DNA of 64,000 bases from an uncultured Psychroserpens sp. (GTDB lineage: Bacteria > Bacteroidota > Bacteroidia > Flavobacteriales > Flavobacteriaceae), in NCBI GenBank assembly GCA_947489585.1, contig CANLEE010000004.1:1-64000 (forward strand), read 5' to 3'. The notes below the pieces were generated by a model. That model searched no databases, was not told the DNA's origin, and saw only the letters and a program-made list of their open reading frames with translations. The translations under genes and the position numbers were made by a program. This document shows positions 17,888 to 26,555 of this stretch, in pieces; the stretch's first letter is position 1, and each line of letters opens with the position of its first letter.

Positions 17888-18670
17888 CTAGTGTTTTAAG
17901 CCTGTTGCTGATTTAATTTTTAACTCTCCACTACCTACAGCTATTTTAAATTTAGCATATACAGGTACTTTATTAGCATCTGCAGTAAGCCATAATAAGT
18001 TATCATTTTTGCCTTTAAGTACATCATTATTATTTATTGAAATAGAAAGTTTATAACACTCTTTTCTACCTAAAGCTGTATTTATAGTCTCTTTACTTAA
18101 GTATTTTATATTTACTATAGATTCATTATTATCAAATAAGACCTTAAAACTTTGACTATCTCCAACACTTGCTTTATGAATATCTAAGTTTCTAATATGA
18201 TATAGTGTTGTTACTAAATCGCGTGTTGAAGCATTAATTTTTACAGTTTTTTTTACTTCCCATACTGTACCATCACTTCTAGTTTTTCGCATTATACTAG
18301 ATACAGTTTTAGTTTTATGATTAAACTTATACTTCATGAATTTATCATGACCACCTTCATTTATATCTCTATTATAAAGATATGGAGTTAAAGTTTTTGG
18401 GCTAACATAGCTTTCGTATAGATCACGTATTTTAAAGAAACTATCCCATTTACTATAGGTCGCTGCTGTGCACTTTAATTTTAGCAAGGTTGATTTTGAA
18501 GTTTTCACCTCGCTAGTTTCCATGGTTACCTGAGCTAATTCATTTAATAAGCCTGACATATTGTAAGAAGCGCTGAAGGTTAATTTCTCTCCAGCAGCTA
18601 TTGTTTTATTTTGTGCAAAAGAACTTATTGACACAGATAAAATAAAAGCTGATACTAATACTAATCTCAT
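17888..18670 (-). CDS. DUF3108-family exported protein
   Basis: 260 residues with a signal peptide ending at about residue 19 (SSFAQ). The body matches the DUF3108 pattern: an early GEKLTFSASYNM segment, a central YNRDINEGG / KYKFNHK stretch, and a C-terminal LWLTADANKVPVYAKFKIAVG. The family is periplasmic or outer-membrane associated and has no agreed function. It is first gene of a probable pair with the small membrane protein. Confidence 0.78.
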   Translation of the reverse strand: MRLVLVSAFILSVSISSFAQNKTIAAGEKLTFSASYNMSGLLNELAQVTMETSEVKTSKSTLLKLKCTAATYSKWDSFFKIRDLYESYVSPKTLTPYLYNRDINEGGHDKFMKYKFNHKTKTVSSIMRKTRSDGTVWEVKKTVKINASTRDLVTTLYHIRNLDIHKASVGDSQSFKVLFDNNESIVNIKYLSKETINTALGRKECYKLSISINNNDVLKGKNDNLLWLTADANKVPVYAKFKIAVGSGELKIKSATGLKH

Positions 18671-18790
18671 AATTGTTAGTTTGGTTTAATAAGGTGTTTA
18701 TTAACATTTATTGTGCCGAAAATACAATGCTTTGCAATATCTAACTAATTTTTTATTGAAGTTTTAATGTCTGAGGCTTTTTATTTTAAG

Positions 18791-18804
18791 ATGATATTTA
18801 TCAT
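18791..18804. promoter_or_regulatory. FNR/CRP-like dyad upstream of usp
   Basis: ATGATATTTATCAT, centred about 61 bp before the usp ATG: TGAT and ATCA half-sites with a 4-bp spacer. It is the exact reverse complement of the site at 12299-12312. Confidence 0.5.
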
Positions 18805-18858
18805 GATTTTTTTGAGTAATGCTTTGTAAATTAGAGTATAATCAAAATTCTTTTTATT

Positions 18859-19716
18859 ATGAAAAAGGTATTGTTACCAACCGATTTTTCTGAGAATTCT
18901 ATCAATGCTATTCGTTATGCTCTAGAATTTTTTAAATATGAGGCATGTGAGTTTTATTTGCTCAATGTTCAAAAGGTATCCTCTTTTGTGAGTGATGACT
19001 TAATGACTATGCAACCGTCAGAAACTATTTTTAATTCTTTAATTAGTTCAGCTAAAGAACGAATAGAGCGTTTAATTAAAGATATGGAGACTACTTACGG
19101 AAATACATTACATACATTCAAATCTAAGGTGGATTTTGACAACTTTATAGATGCGATAAATCAAATAGTAAGCATTGAGCATATCGATTTGATTGTAATG
19201 GGAACACGAGGTGATTCTAAAATTGATAAACGTATTTTTGGATCAAATACCATTCGCGTCATTCAACGTTGTGATTGTCCAGTATTGGCAATACCTCAGG
19301 ATTATAAGTATTCTGAGATTAAGGATATTGCTTTTCCGTCTAACTATTATACAGAATACAATTCTGAAGATATATTGCCGCTAGTCCATATGGCCGAAAA
19401 GTACGATTATACGGTTCATGTTATTCATGTGAAGGATGCTGAACACCTTACTGAATATCAAGAAAACAATCGCGCTTTTTTAGATGCTTGTTTTACTAAT
19501 ATTAACCATTCATTTGTTGAATTAAATGAAGGACATTTGTTTCATACAATTGATGATTATATCACAAACAGTTCTATTGATCTTTTGGCTATGATGAGTA
19601 GAAAGCATTCTTTTTTAGAGCGTTTGTTTGTAACACATGCTGTAGAACGTTTCGCTTTCAATTTGAAAGTTCCATTATTAGTCATGGAGAATACAGGCGA
19701 CTTTTATTTGAAGTAA
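18859..19716 (+). CDS. Universal stress protein with two UspA-type domains
   Basis: 285 residues. The first Usp domain (about 1-145) begins KKVLLPTDFSENS and has the ATP-binding pattern MGTRGDSKIDKRIFGSNT and a closing CPVLAIP strand. The second (about 150-280) keeps the fold markers (LLAMMSRKHSFLERLFV, VPLLVMEN) but lacks the G-x2-G-x9-G nucleotide motif. Tandem Usp proteins with one degenerate domain are common. An FNR-like dyad upstream suggests control by redox or oxygen supply. Confidence 0.9.
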   Translation: MKKVLLPTDFSENSINAIRYALEFFKYEACEFYLLNVQKVSSFVSDDLMTMQPSETIFNSLISSAKERIERLIKDMETTYGNTLHTFKSKVDFDNFIDAINQIVSIEHIDLIVMGTRGDSKIDKRIFGSNTIRVIQRCDCPVLAIPQDYKYSEIKDIAFPSNYYTEYNSEDILPLVHMAEKYDYTVHVIHVKDAEHLTEYQENNRAFLDACFTNINHSFVELNEGHLFHTIDDYITNSSIDLLAMMSRKHSFLERLFVTHAVERFAFNLKVPLLVMENTGDFYLK

Positions 19717-19779
19717 ACTTCAGAGGCTACAGAAAACACAAAACCCACAACTTTTGTTGCGGGTTTTTTGCGGAGAAAG
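19707..19779. repeat. Left copy of a 73/74-bp direct repeat (att-like)
   Basis: Covers the last 10 bp of usp, the following spacer with its hairpin, and then GCGGAGAAAG, whose last 9 nt equal the 3' end of tRNA-Ser (discriminator plus 8 nt). The second copy is at 26371-26444. I count three substitutions and one inserted T between copies. Confidence 0.9.
19740..19769 (+). terminator. Terminator after usp (within left repeat)
   Basis: AAAACCCACAAC (19740-19751), loop TTTT, GTTGCGGGTTTT (19756-19767), then TT. On the plus strand one A-C mismatch breaks the stem; on the minus strand it is a G-U pair, suggesting the sequence originally served a minus-strand gene. Confidence 0.7.
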
Positions 19780-19828
19780 CGTAACTTAAAATGTGGTGTA
19801 AATTAAACTTAAAATCACTCATCAAAGT

Positions 19829-22336
19829 TTAAAAATATAAGCGCCATACCACATTTGTAGTTAGTCCAAGTGAAAATCTTGAAAACCTATCTGGTGTATT
19901 ACTTTCATTGACTCTATAATAGTTGTTAATGGCATTTTCTCTGTTTGATATATTCCATATGGAGGCACCAACTTCAGATCTAAAAGTGCTGCTTATTTTA
20001 AATTTATAAATAGCAGAAGCGTCAACTCTCAAATAGTTCAATAATCGTTCATTATTTGCTTCATCGAAATTCACATCATCGTCATCATCTAGTTCGTTGC
20101 CGTCTAAAGGAATTGAGGTGGGCTTACCTGTTCTGTAATTTACTCCTGCCGATATATTCCAAGATGTGTTACTAAAGGTAGTTCCAAGAGTGATTGAATG
20201 CGTAATATCAAAATTACTTGGAAACTCAACATCTTCAAGTGTTTCAAAGATGTATGTATTATTTAGATAAGAATAACTTAACCAACTGTTGAAATTATGA
20301 TACTTTTTTCTACATAAAAACTCAAAGCCGTAGGCATCGTATTTTCCCTTTTCTTTAGCAAATTCGTATTTAGTCGTGAAGCTTTGACTTTGGGTAGTTA
20401 TGCCATCAACCGTTTTATAATAGGCTTTGGCATCCAATAACCAACCACTACTTTTGTACATTATTCCAAGTGAAACTTGCTTACTTTGGATGATAGGAAT
20501 ACTATCATTATCTGTTAATTGCCAACGTCTTTTTTCAATACCTAAAAAGTCATTTTGGAAATTGACAATCTGTGAGGTGCTTTGATGTTTATATTCGCCT
20601 TGAGTTTCTATTTCTATATACTGTCCAATAGATTTTCTTATACTTAATCTAGGTTCAATAATCAATTTTTCAAACCGAGTTAAGTAGTTTGCTCTAATTC
20701 CACCTCTAATTGAAAAATCATTATTTAGATTCTTGTACCAAGCCTGAGTAAAAACACTATGCTCTCTTAAAATTTCTTCATCTCGTCTTACAAATCGAGG
20801 TAGATCAATATCATTTAAGTTGATGACTTCTGTTTCTGTAAACTGATACCCAAGATTAAAACGCCATTGATTTTGTTTATAAAAGTTATTCAACTGAATG
20901 CTTGTTTCTGAAACAACGTTTTCTTGTAATTGCAACTGATTGCTTAATACATCAGCATTAAGAGCTTCAAGCTTATATTCACTATCATAAATGTTGATAG
21001 TTGAAGATAGCTTCTCACTCCATTGTCTTTTGTAATTTAGACCAATTGCAAGACTGTTTTGAGAGATGTTACTCCGTCTGGTTCTTGATATGCCATCGAT
21101 ATCTGCTGTTTCATTGAAACCTAAATCATTATTTATCAGAATAAAATTCAATCTAATAAAACTCTTATCGGTTGGTTGATATAACCATCTTAATGACGCA
21201 TCATAAAAATTAAATTCTTGATTGGAATTGGTAACACTGGTAACATTATTTTCTGCTTCTGTATCTTGAGTTACTCTATCAAAATAGACTTCATAAGTAG
21301 GTGTTCTGATGAAGTCGTCTAAAGACTTTCTTGAGGCAACTTGAAGAGATGACTTATTACCTATTGGGATATTGGAAAATAATTCTGCGTTTAAAAAATT
21401 TAATCCAAAAATGCTATTAAATTTTGAATCAATTTGTTTATCGGTTTGCATGTGAATTGTTCCTGATATGCCATCGGTTAATGACACATCTGTACCATTA
21501 TTGATGACACTAGCAGTTTGCGTCATTAGAGGATTAAAGCTTGAAATGAGCCCAAAAAAGTGCCCAGTTTGATACATTTTAATATCATCCCAGAGCATCA
21601 GATTTTGGTCATGTGAACCCCCTCTAATATTTATGTTTGAAACCGTTTCATCAATACTCAAAATGCTTGGCAATGCTTGAACTGTTTGAAGTACGTCAGA
21701 TTCAATAAGTCCAGGCAAAAGGCTGAATTTTTTGTAATCGATAGAAGTTGTCCAATCCTGTCTTTTGTCAATACCTCTAACAAGATAAGTTTCAATAAGC
21801 ACAGGTGCTATAACTTCTTGTTGAACTAGCATTGTTATCGTTCCGCAATTCTCTAAACTGAAATAGATTGCTTGACGTTCAATAGTCTTGAACCCAATAT
21901 ATCTAATGGTCAAGAATTCGTTTAAGGACTTTAACTCAATTTCAAAATAACCATTTTCGTCGGTGACTGAATACGTGAATTTACTTTTAATGGTAGCTCC
22001 AGAAAGTGGCTGTTGTAATTCTGAGTCTTTAATATAACCACACAGCTTTATTGTTCTAGAAATGGTATAAACAAAATCACTAATTTTCTCAAAAACTAAA
22101 CCTGTTTGTTGTTCAAGATTTTTGATTTTAACTGATAAGCTTAAATCTTGTGATACAGGAATGACACGTATATTTTTTAAAAGACTACTTTCATAATTAA
22201 ATGAAATAGAGTGTGCTTTAGTGATTTGTTCAAGGACATCAGAAATTGGGATTTTTTGACCTGTGTTTTGTGCTTGTGCTATAAATAATGGCACTAAGCA
22301 CATGATGAGAGATATGTATAATTTAGTTCTGTACAT
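19829..22336 (-). CDS. STN-domain TonB-dependent outer-membrane receptor (FecA-type transducer)
   Basis: 835 residues. Signal peptide (about 1-22, AQAQ); STN signalling domain (about 28-95), the part that contacts FecR in known FecA-type systems; carboxypeptidase-regulatory-like beta domain (about 97-180, GATIKSKFTYSVTDENGYFE); plug (about 195-320, with INIRGGSHDQNLMLWDD); then a beta-barrel ending in a terminal Phe (VVWRLYF). It overlaps the fecR-like gene by 14 bp. There is no SusD-like partner, which argues against a typical polysaccharide-uptake locus. The ligand is unknown. Confidence 0.9.
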   Translation of the reverse strand: MYRTKLYISLIMCLVPLFIAQAQNTGQKIPISDVLEQITKAHSISFNYESSLLKNIRVIPVSQDLSLSVKIKNLEQQTGLVFEKISDFVYTISRTIKLCGYIKDSELQQPLSGATIKSKFTYSVTDENGYFEIELKSLNEFLTIRYIGFKTIERQAIYFSLENCGTITMLVQQEVIAPVLIETYLVRGIDKRQDWTTSIDYKKFSLLPGLIESDVLQTVQALPSILSIDETVSNINIRGGSHDQNLMLWDDIKMYQTGHFFGLISSFNPLMTQTASVINNGTDVSLTDGISGTIHMQTDKQIDSKFNSIFGLNFLNAELFSNIPIGNKSSLQVASRKSLDDFIRTPTYEVYFDRVTQDTEAENNVTSVTNSNQEFNFYDASLRWLYQPTDKSFIRLNFILINNDLGFNETADIDGISRTRRSNISQNSLAIGLNYKRQWSEKLSSTINIYDSEYKLEALNADVLSNQLQLQENVVSETSIQLNNFYKQNQWRFNLGYQFTETEVINLNDIDLPRFVRRDEEILREHSVFTQAWYKNLNNDFSIRGGIRANYLTRFEKLIIEPRLSIRKSIGQYIEIETQGEYKHQSTSQIVNFQNDFLGIEKRRWQLTDNDSIPIIQSKQVSLGIMYKSSGWLLDAKAYYKTVDGITTQSQSFTTKYEFAKEKGKYDAYGFEFLCRKKYHNFNSWLSYSYLNNTYIFETLEDVEFPSNFDITHSITLGTTFSNTSWNISAGVNYRTGKPTSIPLDGNELDDDDDVNFDEANNERLLNYLRVDASAIYKFKISSTFRSEVGASIWNISNRENAINNYYRVNESNTPDRFSRFSLGLTTNVVWRLYF

Positions 22337-23225
22337 TCCTAATAATGACCTCGTTATTGTTTTGAATGTTATAGGTCAAATTTAGGGGCTTTGTAATAGA
22401 TTTTAAGGCGTTTTCAAGATTGTTATGTTCAAAAGCACCTGTGAAGTTTACATTCAATTCAGTTGGTTGTTGTACCTTAATATTGTATTGCTTTTCAAGT
22501 TCATTAATGACTTCTTTGAAAGGTGCATTTTCAAACACACTCATGTTTTTAAGCCAGTATGGTTCTGCGATAGCAATACTTGATTTTGTACCTTTTCCTG
22601 ATATTAATATAAATTCTGTTCCAGCTGGAAGTTTAACATCATTATTGTTATAAGTTACTTGCACCAAGCCTTCATAACATGATACTTTAAAAATGCTATC
22701 TCTAGATAAAACATTAAACTCTGTACCTAATACACTCACTTTTCCAAAGTCTGTATCGACATCAAAACGTTTTCCTTTTTCGACATCAAAATAAGCTTCT
22801 CCTTTGAGGTTTAATGACCTATTTTCGCCCCAATTAGAGCTAAAGTATTCTAACTCTGATAACTCATTTAGATTAACGATTGAGTTATCTGGTAAAGTGA
22901 TGGTTTCATTTTGTGCTAAATTGGTCTTAAATGAGCTTATTTCATCTTTGTTTATTAATGTGAATAAGGAAAAACTAACAACTAGAATAGCTGCTATACT
23001 CGAAGCAACTTTCACCCAATATAGGGCAGTCCTTTTTTTAGCAACTAATTTATCATCTAACACATCAAATGAACCAACTTTTGCACTTATATTGCCATTG
23101 AACCTTTGAGCTTCTTCAATAATTTCCTCATAGAGTTTAGCATCTTCCATAGCATTGAAAGTTTCTGCCTCTGCATTAGACAAGTCATTGTTTAACCACT
23201 TTTTTACTAAATTTTCTTTATCCAT
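22323..23225 (-). CDS. FecR-family anti-sigma factor
   Basis: 300 residues. A cytoplasmic N-terminal sigma-binding part (1-65) precedes one transmembrane helix (about 70-91). The periplasmic FecR domain (about 105-200) shows TLPDNSIVNLNELSELEY, GEAYFDVEKGKRFDV and GKVSVLGTEFNVLSR. The C-terminal DUF4974-like domain (about 225-298) resembles an STN fold. In the known pathway it relays receptor occupancy to the ECF sigma factor. Gene order sigma-FecR-receptor is canonical. Confidence 0.94.
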   Translation of the reverse strand: MDKENLVKKWLNNDLSNAEAETFNAMEDAKLYEEIIEEAQRFNGNISAKVGSFDVLDDKLVAKKRTALYWVKVASSIAAILVVSFSLFTLINKDEISSFKTNLAQNETITLPDNSIVNLNELSELEYFSSNWGENRSLNLKGEAYFDVEKGKRFDVDTDFGKVSVLGTEFNVLSRDSIFKVSCYEGLVQVTYNNNDVKLPAGTEFILISGKGTKSSIAIAEPYWLKNMSVFENAPFKEVINELEKQYNIKVQQPTELNVNFTGAFEHNNLENALKSITKPLNLTYNIQNNNEVIIRNVQN

Positions 23226-23274
23226 AACTTGCTGTTATATATTTAAAACAACTAAAAATAGAATTGTCCCATGA

Positions 23275-23799
23275 TTATTTTCGATTTAGTTCTTCGAGTT
23301 CATTCTTAAGTTTGTTTAAAGCTGCGTATATCCTATGCTCAGCCACTTTTTTTGTGATGCCTAAAATTTCTGCAACTTCTTTATGAGTTTTACCATCCAC
23401 CTTATTAAGCAGGAATGCAACTCTTTCTTCTTCTTTTAATTGAGATAGAACATTTTCAAACCGTTTTAGAAATTCTTTTTTGCGTAAAATAAATTCAGGA
23501 GATTCATTCGTATAATCTTTTGGTTTTACTTCTTGGTATTTTAAAACTACCTTTTGATGCTTCACCTCATTGAGCATCATATTGTTTGCAGTAGTATATA
23601 AATAGGATTTAGCAGTTTCTGGTTTTATTTTAGCACAGTTTTCCCATAGTTTAATAAATGCTTCCTGAACCTTATCGGAAGGATTTAAAAGTTCACCATA
23701 CTTATAAAAAAGAATATTGCTCAATGATTGTGCATACTTCTCATATAGTTTTGAAAAGCGAGTTTTATCACAGATATCTTGATGCAATGATTTTGACAA
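23275..23799 (-). CDS. ECF-type RNA polymerase sigma factor (FecI-like)
   Basis: 174 residues. Region 2 (about 15-75) includes KVQEAFIKLWENC and the promoter-melting YLYTTANNMMLNE. Region 4 (about 112-165) includes the helix-turn-helix THKEVAEILGITKKVAEHRI. No ATG gives the N-terminus; the start is the TTG at 23799, or less likely an ATT about 12 codons upstream. It faces the divergent Asp-rich lipoprotein gene across about 150 bp, which may contain its target promoter. Confidence 0.92.
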   Translation of the reverse strand: MSKSLHQDICDKTRFSKLYEKYAQSLSNILFYKYGELLNPSDKVQEAFIKLWENCAKIKPETAKSYLYTTANNMMLNEVKHQKVVLKYQEVKPKDYTNESPEFILRKKEFLKRFENVLSQLKEEERVAFLLNKVDGKTHKEVAEILGITKKVAEHRIYAALNKLKNELEELNRK

Positions 23800-23953
23800 G
23801 GATTGAGTTTTTGATTTTAGAAAAGAAAGATAAATAAAAAAAAATCTATTTTTTCTTGGGACAATATTTTAATGAGTTGTTTTAAGAATAAAGAGGCAAT
23901 TTAAATGCCTTCTGATAAACGAACTTAAAGATTACAATAAAATCCATTTCACT

Positions 23954-25738
23954 ATGAAAACATTGAAACCAATTTTACTACTAGTTGTAGGTGTTATGTT
24001 CGCCATGACTTCTTGTAGAACCGAAGACGATTTAGCGATTGATCCTCCTGTTGAGGATACTATCGAAGCCAATTCAACAATAGCAAACTTAATGAGTAGA
24101 ACTGCATCTAATGACGGTTCTAGTGATAATATCATTGATAATGCGAGTTGTTTAAGTGTGCAATTGCCAGTTACAGTGACTGTTAACGGAATTGAACTTG
24201 TAATTAATGACGACGACGGTTATGAAGATATTGAAGACATTATCGATTTATTTGATGATGATGTAGATTCTGTTGTTATTTCATATCCTATAACGGTAAT
24301 ACTGCCAGATTTTTCAACGGTTGTAGTTAATTCTGATGCAGAATTAGCAGCACTCACCGTCAATTGTGCTGGCGAAAATGAAGATGATGATGATATTGAG
24401 TGTATTGATTTTCAATATCCTATTACTGCGTCTATTTATGATGAAAATAATGATTTAATCAATTCTATCACTATCAATAATGATAATGATATGTATGACT
24501 TTATTGAAGATCTAGATGATTTTGCAGCAGTAACTATTAACTTCCCTATTACAGTAATTTTTGCTGATGGTACAACACAAACCATAAATACTATACAAGA
24601 GCTAGAAGATGCTATTGAAATGGCTGATGATAGCTGTGATGAAGATGATGACAATGATTTTGATGATGATGATTGCGATAACTGTACAACAAATGACCTC
24701 GATACTATTTTTTCAGATTGCTCTGAATGGACAGTCGATAAACTTGAACGTAATGACAATGATCTTGAAGATAACTATGTAGGATATGTATTTGAGTTCA
24801 ATGATGATGGAACAATTTTAGTTACTCAAGGAACAAACACTTTTAATGGTACATGGGAAGCATCTGGAACAGGAAACAATATTTCAGTAACTATTAATGT
24901 AACAGGATTACCAGATTTTAATGATACTTGGAATTTACACGAGATAGAACAAGATGATGATGAAACAGATGTTGATTTGCGATTAGGTGATGATAGATTG
25001 CGTTTTGAAAGTGATTGTCAATCTAGCGGAACTATTGATGATTCAGCTTTAGTAAATGCATTGACTAATGGTGATTGGTATGTGACCTACTTCTTTGATG
25101 ATACAGATGAAACAACAGATTTCACTGACTTCGTTTTCAATTTTGCATCAGACAATACAGCTACTGCAACTGACATGAGTGGTGCTACGAATGGATCATG
25201 GTCTACAACATCAGGAGATGATACCGAATTAGGACTAAATCTAAATTTTGGAACGGGTATTCCTTTAGATGAATTGGCTGATGATTGGGATGTTCTTGAA
25301 GTAACAAATGACATAATTAGATTAAAAGATGTTAGTGGTGGAGATGGTTCTGAAGATTTCTTAACTTTTGAACGAACACCTTTTGATGGCGGAAATGGTA
25401 ATGATGATTTAGAAGATATACTTATCGATGGATTATGGATTGTAGCTTCTTACACTGAAGATGCCGATGACCAAACCTCAGATTATGCTGGCTACGAACT
25501 GGATTTTAACATGGATGGTACAGTTTCAGCTTCCAATGGCAGTAGCACCAATAATGGTACTTGGGCTGTATTAAGTGCAGGCAATCAAATGACTTTAGAT
25601 TTTGGTACAGATTTGCCATTTGAAGAGCTTAATGATGATGATTGGGATGTGATTTCAGTTTTAAGCACCGAAGTGATTATCCAAGATGTGAGTGGAGGTG
25701 GCGGTGGAACAGATACATTAACACTTCAAAAACTATAA
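23954..25738 (+). CDS. Large Asp-rich lipoprotein with repeated lipocalin-like modules
   Basis: 594 residues. Lipoprotein signal (FAMTSC, Cys about 21). The N-terminal half has related segments built around YPITV (near 115, 156 and 197), each followed by an acidic stretch. Residues about 245-355, 360-475 and 480-594 are three copies of a module of the form W-x-V ... DF-x-x-Y-x-F-x-F ... DGT ... NGTW ... DDWDV ... I-x-L-x-DVSGG. Asp clusters such as DDDDIEC and DDNDFDDDDCDNC suggest Ca2+ or other cation binding. Function unknown. It is divergent from the sigma/FecR/receptor operon and likely under its control (inference). Confidence 0.85.
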   Translation: MKTLKPILLLVVGVMFAMTSCRTEDDLAIDPPVEDTIEANSTIANLMSRTASNDGSSDNIIDNASCLSVQLPVTVTVNGIELVINDDDGYEDIEDIIDLFDDDVDSVVISYPITVILPDFSTVVVNSDAELAALTVNCAGENEDDDDIECIDFQYPITASIYDENNDLINSITINNDNDMYDFIEDLDDFAAVTINFPITVIFADGTTQTINTIQELEDAIEMADDSCDEDDDNDFDDDDCDNCTTNDLDTIFSDCSEWTVDKLERNDNDLEDNYVGYVFEFNDDGTILVTQGTNTFNGTWEASGTGNNISVTINVTGLPDFNDTWNLHEIEQDDDETDVDLRLGDDRLRFESDCQSSGTIDDSALVNALTNGDWYVTYFFDDTDETTDFTDFVFNFASDNTATATDMSGATNGSWSTTSGDDTELGLNLNFGTGIPLDELADDWDVLEVTNDIIRLKDVSGGDGSEDFLTFERTPFDGGNGNDDLEDILIDGLWIVASYTEDADDQTSDYAGYELDFNMDGTVSASNGSSTNNGTWAVLSAGNQMTLDFGTDLPFEELNDDDWDVISVLSTEVIIQDVSGGGGGTDTLTLQKL

Positions 25739-25765
25739 ATAAACTTAATTTATAATATAGAAATC

Positions 25766-26251
25766 ATGAAAAAAACATTTTATTTCGGTGTACTAATAAT
25801 GCTAAGCCTTTCACTAATGTCGTTCAATTGTTCAGATGATGACGATGGAAGCCCAAACAGTAACAGTCAACAAATATCAGAGATTGAAAGTGATGTACAG
25901 TCTGGCACATGGCGAATCACAAACTTTAATGACTCAGGACAAAATGAAACCTCTGATTTTAATGGCTATGACTTTAGTTTCAATGCTGATGGCTCACTTC
26001 TAGCTTCAAATGGCTCAAATACGATGACTGGTACCTGGTCTGTTACAGACGATAGCAACAGTAGTAGTGATGATAGTAATGACGACGACGATATAGATTT
26101 TAATATTTTCTTCCCTGTTTCTGAGAGCAATGATTTTGAAGACCTCAATGATGATTGGGATGTAGTAATGACATCATCTACTAGAATTGAACTTATTGAT
26201 GTAAGTGGTGGAAACGGCGGAACTGATATACTTACATTTGAGAAGAACTAA
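25766..26251 (+). CDS. Small lipoprotein with a single copy of the same module
   Basis: 161 residues. Lipoprotein signal (MSFNC, Cys about 23) followed directly by Asp clusters. One module matches those of the upstream protein: GTWRITNF, TSDFNGYDFSFNADGS, GSNTMTGTWSV, LNDDWDVV, ELIDVSGGNGGTDILTFE. It lies 27 bp after the larger gene in the same direction, so it is probably cotranscribed, and ends at a terminator. Confidence 0.83.
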   Translation: MKKTFYFGVLIMLSLSLMSFNCSDDDDGSPNSNSQQISEIESDVQSGTWRITNFNDSGQNETSDFNGYDFSFNADGSLLASNGSNTMTGTWSVTDDSNSSSDDSNDDDDIDFNIFFPVSESNDFEDLNDDWDVVMTSSTRIELIDVSGGNGGTDILTFEKN

Positions 26252-26320
26252 TTGAAATCAGGAATTAAGTTTAATCAAATACCTCAATATCTGCCCCTAA
26301 ATTATTTGACTAATAGCAAG

Positions 26321-26350
26321 CCAACCATGATATTCGTGGTTGGTTTTATT
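26321..26350 (+). terminator. Terminator after the small Asp-rich lipoprotein
   Basis: CCAACCATGA (26321-26330), loop TAT, TCGTGGTTGG (26334-26343): ten pairs including one G-U, then TTTTATT. Confidence 0.82.
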
Positions 26351-26370
26351 CTTTTAATAAAACACGCCTC

Positions 26371-26444
26371 TTTGAAGTAAACTTCAGAAGCTATAGAAAA
26401 CACAAAACCCACAACTTTCGTTGCGGGTTTTTTTGCGGAGAAAG
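26371..26444. repeat. Right copy of the 73/74-bp direct repeat (att-like)
   Basis: Begins with TTTGAAGTAA, identical to the last 10 bp of usp, and ends 9 nt inside the 3' end of tRNA-Ser. The first copy is at 19707-19779. The 6.6 kb between holds the sigma/FecR/receptor/lipoprotein cassette. Confidence 0.9.
26404..26434 (-). terminator. Terminator of tRNA-Ser (within right repeat)
   Basis: On the minus strand AAAACCCGCAAC, GAAA loop, GTTGTGGGTTTT: a 12-pair stem with one G-U, right after the tRNA 3' end. Confidence 0.75.
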
Positions 26445-26520
26445 AGGGATTCGAACCCCCGGAGGTGTGACCCTCAACAGTTTTCAAGACTGCCGCATTC
26501 GACCACTCTGCCATTTCTCC
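26436..26520 (-). tRNA. tRNA-Ser (TGA)
   Basis: 85 nt with the long variable arm of class II tRNAs. Acceptor GGAGAAA/TTTCTCC with discriminator G; anticodon loop CTTGAAA gives anticodon TGA; T-loop TTCGAAT. CCA is not encoded. Its last 9 nt are included in the right direct repeat. Confidence 0.96.
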
Positions 26521-26555
26521 AGTGTGTCTCATTAGGTATTCCCTAAATGCGAGTG

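Noticed and set aside
24436..24759. Ser-rich minus-strand ORF opposite the Asp-rich lipoprotein gene
   Set aside because: Poly-Ser is simply the antisense of GAT/GAC Asp runs.
19829..26251. Prophage or conjugative element between the direct repeats
   Set aside because: No integrase, transposase, relaxase, capsid or replication gene is present; only signalling and lipoprotein genes.
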